From Pseudomonadota bacterium (GTDB lineage Bacteria > Pseudomonadota > Gammaproteobacteria > Pseudomonadales > UBA5518), in contig JAKJFB010000171.1 in the NCBI GenBank assembly GCA_022705125.1, positions 1 through 6,411 of the forward strand: a stretch of 6,411 nucleotides of DNA, read 5' to 3'. The notes below the pieces were generated by a model. That model had not been told where the DNA came from and searched no databases. It saw only the letters and a program-made list of their open reading frames with translations. The position numbers and the translations under genes were made by a program. Positions 1 to 5,964 of this stretch are shown here, one piece after another. Every line of letters starts with the position of its first letter. The first letter of the stretch is position 1.

Positions 1-304
1 GCAGGCGGCCGAGTGGCGGCAAGCGTTCGCCCCAGGCCGCGCGTGCGGCGCGGCTGAGTGCGGGCTGGTCGGTCAGGGTCAGATGCAGGCCGATGTCTGC
101 CGGGATGCGCGCGACCAGTGCGCGCAACGGCGGCGCGGCGCGGCGCCAGTCGGGCAGCGCGCTCATGCAGCTCGTGGCCGACAGCCGGCCGGTCTCGACG
201 AGCGCGGCGATGGCTTCGCTGACACCGGGGGCGAGGCCGTAGTCGTCGGCGCACACCACGATCGGACGGGTGCCTGGAGCGGCAGGGCGGGAGGGGGCTT
301 GCAT
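1..304 (-). CDS. ChbG/YdjC/HpnK-family carbohydrate deacetylase, N-terminal part (cut by window edge)
   Basis: The minus-strand frame opens at the ATG at 304-302 and stays open to the left edge, giving the first 101 residues. Near the N-terminus is IVVCADDYGL (residues 15-24), the metal-binding Asp-Asp start of YdjC/ChbG-type deacetylases. DIGLHLTLTD (70-79) follows, whose His74 matches the family's metal-ligand histidine. Members remove acetyl groups from N-acetylated sugars: chito-oligosaccharides (ChbG), a hopanoid intermediate (HpnK) or undecaprenyl-phosphate-GalNAc (NaxD). About the first third of a typical 250-300 residue protein is present. No signal peptide is seen, so a cytoplasmic protein is likely. 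The start is not supported by a clear Shine-Dalgarno, but it must lie upstream of the ADDYG motif. The gene is divergent from a lipid-linked sugar transfer operon, which favours a NaxD-like envelope role. The family call is firm; the substrate is inferred. Confidence 0.88.
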   Translation of the reverse strand, partial: MQAPSRPAAPGTRPIVVCADDYGLAPGVSEAIAALVETGRLSATSCMSALPDWRRAAPPLRALVARIPADIGLHLTLTDQPALSRAARAAWGERLPPLGRL

Positions 305-487
305 GTGATCGGCGCTGCGGGCGGAAAGCCCGCAGTATCCCGCACCCGGTCCTCCCGCGGTGCAGTCCGTGCGGCGTTGCCCGTCCCTGCGAGCCAGCCG
401 TGCTCCGGGCGCGCCGGGCAGGGCGCGAATGGTTTATCGTGGACGCCTTCGCTCCGGCTGCGGAGCCCACTCGCCGGTTGTTCCATC
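305..487. promoter_or_regulatory. Divergent intergenic region between the deacetylase and the GT2 operon
   Basis: These 183 bases separate two outward-reading genes and must hold the promoter of each, unless either is read through from elsewhere. No convincing -35/-10 pair was found on either strand. The best -10-like strings (TTTATC near 433 on plus, GATACT at 339-334 on minus) lack good partners. The only clear structure is the hairpin at 315-335. Long open frames cross this stretch, but they are GC-driven shadows without family resemblance. Confidence 0.5.
315..335. repeat. Perfect 8-bp inverted repeat (hairpin) just upstream of the deacetylase start
   Basis: The arms are CTGCGGGC (315-322) and GCCCGCAG (328-335), around the five-base loop GGAAA. 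The stem is fully paired and GC-rich. It ends 10 bases before the deacetylase start codon on the minus strand, so it would fall in that gene's leader or core promoter. There is no T-tract on either side, so it does not look like an intrinsic terminator. It could be an operator palindrome, an mRNA leader hairpin masking the ribosome site, or chance in GC-rich DNA. Confidence 0.55.
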
Positions 488-1498
488 GTGTCGCACTCCG
501 ACTCGCTCGATGCCCACCCCCATGTGCCGCCCGCCTCCTCGGCACACCCCCGACTCTCGGTCGTGGTCCCGCTCTACAACGAGGGCGAAACGGTGGAGGC
601 GCTGCATCGGCGCCTGTCGCAGGTGCTTGCGGCGCTGGAGCTGTCCGACTGGGAGATCGTCTGCGTCGATGACGGCAGCCGCGACGACACCTATGCCCGC
701 GTGGCCGCCCTGTGCGCGGGTGACCCCCACCTCAAGGCGATCCGCTTCGCGCGCAACTTCGGCAAGGAGGCGGCGATGGCCGCCGGGCTGCAGGCGGCTG
801 GGGGCGACGTGATCGTGCTGATGGACGGCGACCTGCAGCATCCGCCCGAGCTGATCCCCGAGATGCTTGCGCGCTGGCGTGGCGGGGCGATGATGGTCAC
901 CGCAGTGCGGCGCTCGCGCGTCACCGATCCCTGGCTGCGGCGCAAGCTGACTCGCGGCTTCTACGCCTTCTTCAGCAAGGTCTCCGAGGTCGAGCTCGCC
1001 GAGGGCGGGGGCGACTTCCGCGTCTTCGATCGCGCGGTGGTCGACGCGATCAACAGCCTGCCCGAGCGCACCCGCTTCATGAAGGGGATCACCAGCTGGG
1101 TGGGCTTCCGCCAGGAGGTGGTCGAGTTCGAGCCCGCGCAGCGCGCCGGCGGCGTCTCCGGGTGGTCGATGCTGCGCCTGCTGCGCTATGCGATCGACGG
1201 CCTGTCCGCCTTCAGCACCCTGCCGCTGCGGGTCTGGTCGGTGATCGGCCTGATGATGGCGGGGCTCTCGGGCTTGTACGGACTTTTCCTCGTGCTGCGC
1301 ACGATGCTGTTCGGCATCGACCTGCCCGGCTACGTGTCGCTGATGGTGTCGGGGCTGTTCATGTCCGGCATCCAGCTCATCAGCCTGGGGGTGCTCGGCG
1401 AGTACGTGGGGCGCATCTTCACCGAGGTCAAGGGCCGGCCGCTGTTCCTGGTGTCGGAACGGCTCGGCTTCGAACGCAGGCCGGAGCGCGATCGATGA
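488..1498 (+). CDS. GtrB/DPM1-like GT2 polyprenyl-phosphate glycosyltransferase
   Basis: A 336-residue inner-membrane enzyme predicted to transfer a sugar from a nucleotide donor to undecaprenyl phosphate at the cytoplasmic face. The GT-A domain begins with LSVVVPLYNEGE (23-34), followed by VDDGSRDDT (60-68) for nucleotide binding and MDGDLQHPPE (112-121) with the metal-binding DxD-type motif. RNFGKEAAMAAGL (89-101) is typical of the DPM1/GtrB/ArnC branch. Two hydrophobic helices close the protein (about 248-273 and 280-308), as in GtrB and ArnC, then a short basic tail. The length fits the family (about 310-340). The start is GTG at 488, the last plausible start well before the fold. It has no good Shine-Dalgarno (GGAG at 462-465 is too distant). 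The frame stays open upstream to 83, but that stretch is antisense to the deacetylase and not homologous. The stop overlaps the next start as ATGA. The sugar cannot be read from sequence. Confidence 0.92.
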   Translation: MSHSDSLDAHPHVPPASSAHPRLSVVVPLYNEGETVEALHRRLSQVLAALELSDWEIVCVDDGSRDDTYARVAALCAGDPHLKAIRFARNFGKEAAMAAGLQAAGGDVIVLMDGDLQHPPELIPEMLARWRGGAMMVTAVRRSRVTDPWLRRKLTRGFYAFFSKVSEVELAEGGGDFRVFDRAVVDAINSLPERTRFMKGITSWVGFRQEVVEFEPAQRAGGVSGWSMLRLLRYAIDGLSAFSTLPLRVWSVIGLMMAGLSGLYGLFLVLRTMLFGIDLPGYVSLMVSGLFMSGIQLISLGVLGEYVGRIFTEVKGRPLFLVSERLGFERRPERDR

Positions 1499-3135
1499 TC
1501 CCGCCAGGCGGGACGGCGGGTGCGCCGGCCGCGGCGGCATCCGTCGGGGCGCATGGCGCGATCGCGCGCGGGCTCGCCCTCGCCGTGCTGGCGCTGGCCG
1601 GGGTGTTCGTGCTGCTCACCTTCGACCAGCACGGCATCAGCAACGACGAGGAGGTCCAGCATGTCTACGGCCGCCTGCTGCTCGACTTCTACGCCTCCGG
1701 CTTCGCCGACCGCCAGGCCTTCGAATACAAGAACCTCTATCTTTACGGGGGCTTCTTCGACCTCCTCGCGGCGGCCTTCGACCGCGCCGGGGTGGCCGAA
1801 GGGCCGGCGCTGTGGGACCTGCGCCACCTGATCTCGGCCGTCTTCGGTCTCCTCGGGCTGGCCGGCACCTGGCTGCTCGCGCGCCGGCTCGCGGGCGAGT
1901 GGGCGGGGCTGGCGGCGCTCGTGCTGTTGTCGATCACCGGCTCGTGGTCGGGCGCGATGTTCACCCACACCAAGGACATCCCCTTCGCCACCACGATGCT
2001 GTGGGCGCTGTACTTCAGCGTGCGCGTGCTCGACACGCTTCCCGCGCCGCCGTGGCGCGTGCTCGCGGGGCTGGGTGTGGCGCTCGGCTGCGCCTTCGGC
2101 CTGCGCATCGGTGCGGTGTTCGCGGTGTTCTACCTTGGCGTCGGCGTGCTCGCGGCGACGGCCTTGCAGCCGGGCGGGCGGGTGCGTTTCCTGCTTCGCG
2201 GCGTGCTGGCGCTGCTGCCGGCGGCGGCGATCGCGCTGGCGCTGGGCGCGCTGTTCTGGCCGTGGGCGGCGATGGAGCCGGGTAACGTGCTCACGGCGAT
2301 GCGCGCGTTCTCGCATTTCAGCTTCGAGCTCGACACCGTGCTGGCCGGGCGCGTGATGAACGTCGGCGAGGTCCCGGGGCATTACCTCGCGGCCTACCTG
2401 CTGGTGCGCCTGCCGGAGCTTTTCCTCGCCGGGCTCGCGCTCGCGCTGCTGCTCGGCGTGCGCGCCGTGCCGGCGCTCGCTGGCGAGCAGGCCCTGCGCG
2501 CGGCCCTGCCGTGGCTGCCGGTGGTGCTGGCAGCGCTGTTCCCGCTCGTCTACACCCTGCTTGCGGCGCCGCCGCTGTACAACGGGCTGCGCCATTTCAG
2601 CTTCGTGCTGCCGCCACTGGCGGTGCTGGGGGGCATGGGGCTCGTGCGCGCGTGGCACGGCCTGAGCGTCCGTCCGCCGCTGCTGCGCCGCGCCGTGCTG
2701 GGCGCGTGCGCCCTGGCGGTCCTCGGCCAACTCGGCCAGCTCGCCCGCCTGCATCCCTACGAGTACCTCGCCTACAACCGCCTCGCGGGCGGCGTGCAGG
2801 GGGCGGTCGGGCGCTGGGAGCAGGACTACTGGGCGAGCAGCCTGCGCGAGGCGGTGCACGCCCTCAACGCCCTGGTCGCGCGCGAGGGGGGGGCAGGGCG
2901 ACACTATTCCGTGGCCGTGTGCGCCGAGCCGCTGCAAGCCCAGGTGTGGCTCGCGCCCGGGTTGCGCGCGACGCGCGACTGGTGGGGGGCGGACTTCTAC
3001 CTCTCCCCCACCCACATGGGTTGCGACGAGGCCATGCGGGGCCGCGTGGTGGCGCAGGTCGAGCGTGCGGGGCTGGTGCTGGCGGTGGTCAAGGATCGGC
3101 GCGCGCTGGTTGGCGAGGAGCGGCGGCCCCGATGA
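1495..3135 (+). CDS. GT39/ArnT-like integral membrane glycosyltransferase
   Basis: A 546-residue polytopic membrane protein, predicted to take a sugar from a polyprenyl-phosphate donor and attach it to an acceptor on the periplasmic side. After a short Ala/Gly-rich N-terminus, the first helix (about 26-43) leads into a loop with GISNDEEVQ (47-55). The acidic residues D51-E52 sit where GT-C/GT39 enzymes carry their catalytic Asp or Asp-Glu. The second periplasmic loop contains FTHTKDIPFA (156-165), matching the conserved lysine-aspartate-proline motif of the family. Many further helices follow, ending in a soluble tail of roughly 130 residues. The start at 1495 overlaps the GT2 stop and is preceded by GGAG at 1483-1486, which supports the choice over the longer open frame beginning at 1162. 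A run of eight Gs lies at 2886-2893. Acceptor and sugar are unknown; lipid A, other LPS sugars or a protein are all possible. Confidence 0.85.
   Translation: MIPPGGTAGAPAAAASVGAHGAIARGLALAVLALAGVFVLLTFDQHGISNDEEVQHVYGRLLLDFYASGFADRQAFEYKNLYLYGGFFDLLAAAFDRAGVAEGPALWDLRHLISAVFGLLGLAGTWLLARRLAGEWAGLAALVLLSITGSWSGAMFTHTKDIPFATTMLWALYFSVRVLDTLPAPPWRVLAGLGVALGCAFGLRIGAVFAVFYLGVGVLAATALQPGGRVRFLLRGVLALLPAAAIALALGALFWPWAAMEPGNVLTAMRAFSHFSFELDTVLAGRVMNVGEVPGHYLAAYLLVRLPELFLAGLALALLLGVRAVPALAGEQALRAALPWLPVVLAALFPLVYTLLAAPPLYNGLRHFSFVLPPLAVLGGMGLVRAWHGLSVRPPLLRRAVLGACALAVLGQLGQLARLHPYEYLAYNRLAGGVQGAVGRWEQDYWASSLREAVHALNALVAREGGAGRHYSVAVCAEPLQAQVWLAPGLRATRDWWGADFYLSPTHMGCDEAMRGRVVAQVERAGLVLAVVKDRRALVGEERRPR
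2886..2893 (+). repeat. G8 homopolymer inside the GT39 gene
   Basis: Eight consecutive Gs span residues 464-466 (Glu-Gly-Gly) of the membrane glycosyltransferase, in its C-terminal soluble part. Gain or loss of one G would replace roughly the last 80 residues. Such tracts can mediate slipped-strand variation, but a run of this length also arises by chance in DNA this rich in G. Runs of six Gs lie nearby at 2628-2633 and 2984-2989. Confidence 0.6.
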
Positions 3136-3542
3136 GCCCGTCCGGCGGATGCGCGCGTTTCCTGCGCTTTGCCGCGGTGGGGGCGGTGGGTACGCTCGCC
3201 CACTACGCGCTGTTGCTCGCGCTGGTGGAGGGCGCGGATGCGCCGCCGCTGGCGGGGGCCATCGCCGGATTCATGCTCGGCGCGCTGGTCAACTACGCCC
3301 TCGCGCGCCGGCTGGTGTTCGCGTCCACGCGCAGCCACGCCCAGGCCCTGCCGCGCTTCTTCGCCGTGGCGCTGGCCGGGCTGGCGTGGACGGCGCTGCT
3401 GATGAGTTTCTTCATGGAGCTGCTCGGCCTGCACTACCTGCTCGCCCAGGTGCTGACGACCGCGCTGCTGCTGCTGTGGCACTACGCCGGCAACGCCCTG
3501 TGGACCTTCCGCCGCGGCCGGCGCGACACGGAGAGCCGATGA
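3132..3542 (+). CDS. GtrA-family small four-helix membrane protein (putative lipid-linked sugar flippase)
   Basis: A 136-residue protein with four predicted transmembrane helices (about 10-32, 38-62, 72-97 and 101-126) and a basic C-terminal tail, the size and topology of the GtrA family (PF04138). Family hallmarks are FLRFAAVGAVGTL at the first helix, NYALARRLVF (54-63) after the second, and NALWTF at the end of the fourth. GtrA proteins are thought to translocate undecaprenyl-phosphate-linked sugars across the inner membrane, as in phage-encoded serotype conversion with GtrB and a dedicated transferase. Here it follows the GtrB-like and GT39 genes, which supports that role. Its ATG overlaps the upstream stop (ATGA at 3132-3135) and is preceded by GAGGAG at 3115-3120 inside the GT39 gene. 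The family call is strong; the flippase activity is inferred from relatives. Confidence 0.9.
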   Translation: MSPSGGCARFLRFAAVGAVGTLAHYALLLALVEGADAPPLAGAIAGFMLGALVNYALARRLVFASTRSHAQALPRFFAVALAGLAWTALLMSFFMELLGLHYLLAQVLTTALLLLWHYAGNALWTFRRGRRDTESR

Positions 3543-4444
3543 GCGCACAGGCTCCCGCCGGTACGCCGCCGCACCGCCTCGAGGCCGACCTCCTGCTCGT
3601 GCTCACCACGTTGATCGCCGCGGCGGGCTGGATCTTCTCCAAGGAGGCGCTCACCGGCATGCCGCCGCTGATCTTCATCGGCCTGCGCTTCGCCATCGCC
3701 GGGCTGGTGCTGGCACTGTTCTCGCTGCCGCAGCTGCGCGCGCTCGATCGGCGCGGACTGCGCAACAGCCTGCTCGTCGGCGCGCTGTTCGCCGGCGGCA
3801 TGGTGCTGTGGATCCTCGGCCTGTCGCACAGCAGCCACCTCGGCGAAGCCTCGTTCATCTCCAGCATGGGCATCGTCATGGTGCCGGTGTTCGCGCGCCT
3901 GTTCTTCGGCGATCGTCCGCCGGCGAGCACCTGGTTCGCGCTGCCGCTCGCACTCGCCGGCTTCGCCTGCCTGTCGCTCGACGGCGGCTTCGAGGTCGAG
4001 CTCGGGCAGTGGTTCTTCCTCGGCGCGGCGCTGGTGTTCGCGCTCATGTTCAACGTCAACTCGCACATCGTACGCAACGTGCCGGTACGCGCGCTCAGCG
4101 TGGTGCAGATGCTCGCCGTCGGCGTGCTGGTGCTGCCGCCGGCCTTGCTGATCGAGACCTGGCCGCAGGCCTGGAGCGCGCCGGTGCTCGGCTGGCTGCT
4201 CGCGAGCGCGCTGCTCGCCACCACGCTGCGCTTCCTGCTCCAGCTCCACGGCCAGAGCCTGACCACGCCCAGCCACGCGGCGCTGATCATGATGCTCGAG
4301 CCGGTGTGGACCGCGCTCGCCGCGGCGTGGTGGTTCGCCGAGACCATGAGCACGCTGCAACTCGCCGGCTGCGGGCTGATCTTCCTTGCCCTCGTGGTGA
4401 GCCGCTGGGCGTGGATCCGCGGCCTCTTCGGCGGGCGCGGCTGA
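3539..4444 (+). CDS. EamA/DMT-superfamily transporter
   Basis: A 301-residue hydrophobic protein with about ten predicted transmembrane helices in two EamA-like repeats (roughly residues 17-145 and 158-290), the standard RhaT/YdcZ-type drug/metabolite transporter layout. The first repeat opens with a helix containing GWIFSKEAL. The second ends with the typical IMMLEPVWTALAAAWWFAE segment, where a Glu-Pro pair precedes the last helices. The ATG at 3539 overlaps the GtrA stop and has GGAG at 3530-3533, so it is the fourth member of the coupled operon. EamA proteins export or import small metabolites, and substrate cannot be told from sequence. Small DMT-type proteins ArnE/ArnF flip undecaprenyl-phosphate-aminoarabinose, so a link to the upstream pathway is conceivable. 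This one is full-length, however, and may be an unrelated metabolite exporter. Confidence 0.88.
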   Translation: MSAQAPAGTPPHRLEADLLLVLTTLIAAAGWIFSKEALTGMPPLIFIGLRFAIAGLVLALFSLPQLRALDRRGLRNSLLVGALFAGGMVLWILGLSHSSHLGEASFISSMGIVMVPVFARLFFGDRPPASTWFALPLALAGFACLSLDGGFEVELGQWFFLGAALVFALMFNVNSHIVRNVPVRALSVVQMLAVGVLVLPPALLIETWPQAWSAPVLGWLLASALLATTLRFLLQLHGQSLTTPSHAALIMMLEPVWTALAAAWWFAETMSTLQLAGCGLIFLALVVSRWAWIRGLFGGRG

Positions 4445-4465
4445 ACGATCGGGGAGAGAGATTCC

Positions 4466-4990
4466 ATGGCTGTCCGTACCCTTCTGCGCATGGGTGATGC
4501 GCGCCTTCTGCAGCCGGCCGCGCCGGTCGGCGAATTCGGCACGCCTGCGCTCGCCGCGCTCATCGAGGACCTGTTCGACACCATGGCCGCGCACGGCGGT
4601 GTGGGCCTGGCCGCGCCGCAGATCGGCGTCGGCCTGCAGGTGGTGATCTTCGGCTTCGAGCGCAGCGAGCGCTACCCGGACGCCGCGCCGGTGCCGCGCA
4701 CCATCCTGCTGAACCCGGTGATCGTTCCGCTCACGGAAGAGCGTGAGGAGGGCTGGGAGGGCTGCCTGTCGGTGCCCGGGCTGCGCGGCATGGTGCCGCG
4801 CGCCACGCGCATCCGCTACACCGGCTACACGCCCGCGGGCGAGCCGATCGAGCGCTTCGCCGAGGGCTTCCACGCGCGCGTGGTGCAGCACGAGTGCGAC
4901 CACCTCGCCGGCGTGCTGTATCCGATGCGGGTGCGGGATTTCCGCCGCTTCGGGTTTACGGACGTGCTGTTTCCGGAGCTGCGGGGATAG
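4466..4990 (+). CDS. def: Peptide deformylase
   Basis: A 174-residue cytoplasmic metalloenzyme that removes the N-terminal formyl group from new proteins. All three signature motifs are intact. Motif I is GVGLAAPQ (45-52), motif II EGCLS (98-102) with metal ligand Cys100, and motif III HECDH (142-146) with metal ligands His142 and His146 and catalytic Glu143. The length is normal. The ATG at 4466 follows a purine-rich Shine-Dalgarno (GGGGAGAGAG, 4451-4460) with good spacing. It starts 21 bases after the transporter stop, so it could share the operon's transcript. It is not next to fmt, the usual partner of the main def gene, and may therefore be a second deformylase copy. Function is very secure; whether it is the primary or accessory enzyme is open. 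Confidence 0.95.
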   Translation: MAVRTLLRMGDARLLQPAAPVGEFGTPALAALIEDLFDTMAAHGGVGLAAPQIGVGLQVVIFGFERSERYPDAAPVPRTILLNPVIVPLTEEREEGWEGCLSVPGLRGMVPRATRIRYTGYTPAGEPIERFAEGFHARVVQHECDHLAGVLYPMRVRDFRRFGFTDVLFPELRG

Positions 4991-5079
4991 CCAAGGCCTG
5001 GCTTTATCCCCAGGACGGGGGTGGCGGTCCGGACTGCTATCCTGATGATTGTTTCGATCACGTCCAGAGGGGTCGTCCG
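4991..5079 (+). promoter_or_regulatory. Intergenic gap with ribosome binding site for the amidohydrolase
   Basis: The 89 bases between def and the amidohydrolase contain AGAGGGG at 5066-5072, seven bases before the ATG at 5080. This fixes that start over the longer open frame reaching back to 4894. A weak inverted repeat (CCTGG 4997-5001 with CCAGG 5010-5014) follows the def stop, but it has a short stem and no T-run, so no terminator is claimed. TATCCT at 5038-5043 is a possible -10 without a recognisable -35. Confidence 0.5.
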
Positions 5080-5964
5080 ATGAGGCTGAAAACCTGTCTC
5101 GGTTGCGGGGTCGTCGTGCTCGCATCGCTGTGGCTGTCGCTGGCGCATGCGGCGGACAAGGCCGTCCTGTTCGAGAATGTCTTCGTCTTCGATGGCAGGA
5201 GCAGCGAGCGAGGCCGCTCGCCGGTCAACGTGCTGGTGGTGGGCGACACCATCCAGACCATCTCGGCGGCGCCGATCGCGCCGCCCGCGGACGCCGAGCT
5301 GACGCGTGTCGCCGGCGGGGGGCGCACGCTGATGCCCGGCCTGATCGATGCGCACTGGCACACGATGCTGATCGGCCAGAAGCTGGTCGATGCCATGACC
5401 AGCGACGTCGGCTATACCAATCTGCGTGCGGCGCAGGTCGCCGAGGCGACGCTCATGCGCGGCTTCACCACGGTGCGCGACATGGGCGGGCCGGTGCAGG
5501 GCCTGCGGCGTGCGATCGAGGAGGGGCGTTTCCCCGGGCCGCGCATCTTCCCGTCGGGCGCGATGATCTCGCAGACCGGCGGCCATGGCGATTTCCGTCT
5601 GCCGCACGAGGTGCCGCGCGCCGCCAGCCAGGGTCTCAGTCATACCGAACTTACCCGCACCGCCGCCATTGCCGATGGCGCCGACGAGGTGCTGCGGCGC
5701 ACCCGCGAACAGCTGATGCTCGGCGCGACGCAGATCAAGCTGATGGCTGGCGGTGGGGTGACGTCGATCTACGACCCGATCGACGCCACCCAATACACCC
5801 TGGACGAGATCCGCGCCGCAGTGGCTGCGGCAGAGAACTGGGGCACTTACGTTACGGTGCACGCCTACACCAGCCGTGCGGTTCAGGTCGCCATCGAGGC
5901 CGGGGTCAAGGCGGTGGAGCACCCGAGTTCGACAGTTACGCTCGCAAGTCCTTGTTTTTGCTAG
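5080..5964 (+). pseudogene. Exported metal-dependent amidohydrolase, 3' part lost to an IS insertion
   Basis: The reading frame encodes 294 residues and is homologous to the amidohydrolase superfamily (COG1228, imidazolonepropionase/Xaa-Pro dipeptidase-like) up to about residue 281. It has a classical signal peptide: positively charged start, hydrophobic core 7-22 and AHA cleavage near residue 24, so the enzyme was periplasmic or secreted. Metal-binding motifs seen are DAHWH (His92, His94), the candidate carboxylated Lys220 in QIKLMAGGG, His261 in VHAYT and His281 in AVEH. Relatives continue after this EH with glycine and about 130-150 more residues, including the catalytic Asp. Here the frame runs into AT-richer, unrelated sequence and stops at 5964. 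The start at 5080 has a good ribosome site. The natural substrate may have been a dipeptide or other amide. The product is very probably inactive. Confidence 0.85.

Noticed and set aside
83..487. N-terminal extension of the GT2 frame back to 83
   Set aside because: It is antisense to the deacetylase, is not homologous to GT2 enzymes, and ends where the GT2 domain's usual N-terminus begins.
434..1540. Long minus-strand open frame (368 codons) antisense to the GT2 gene
   Set aside because: The translation is His/Gln/Arg/Pro-rich with no recognisable fold. It is a typical shadow of a high-GC gene on the other strand.
1330..3015. Minus-strand open frame of 561 codons opposite the GT39 gene
   Set aside because: Low-complexity Arg/Gln/Glu/His composition; the plus strand has a clear membrane glycosyltransferase with family motifs and operon overlaps.
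4997..5014. Possible terminator after def
   Set aside because: The stem is only five base pairs with an eight-base loop and no T-tract.
3482..5125. Minus-strand open frame of 547 codons opposite the EamA and def genes
   Set aside because: It spans two unrelated real genes and an intergenic gap and shows only charged low-complexity sequence, so it is not a gene.
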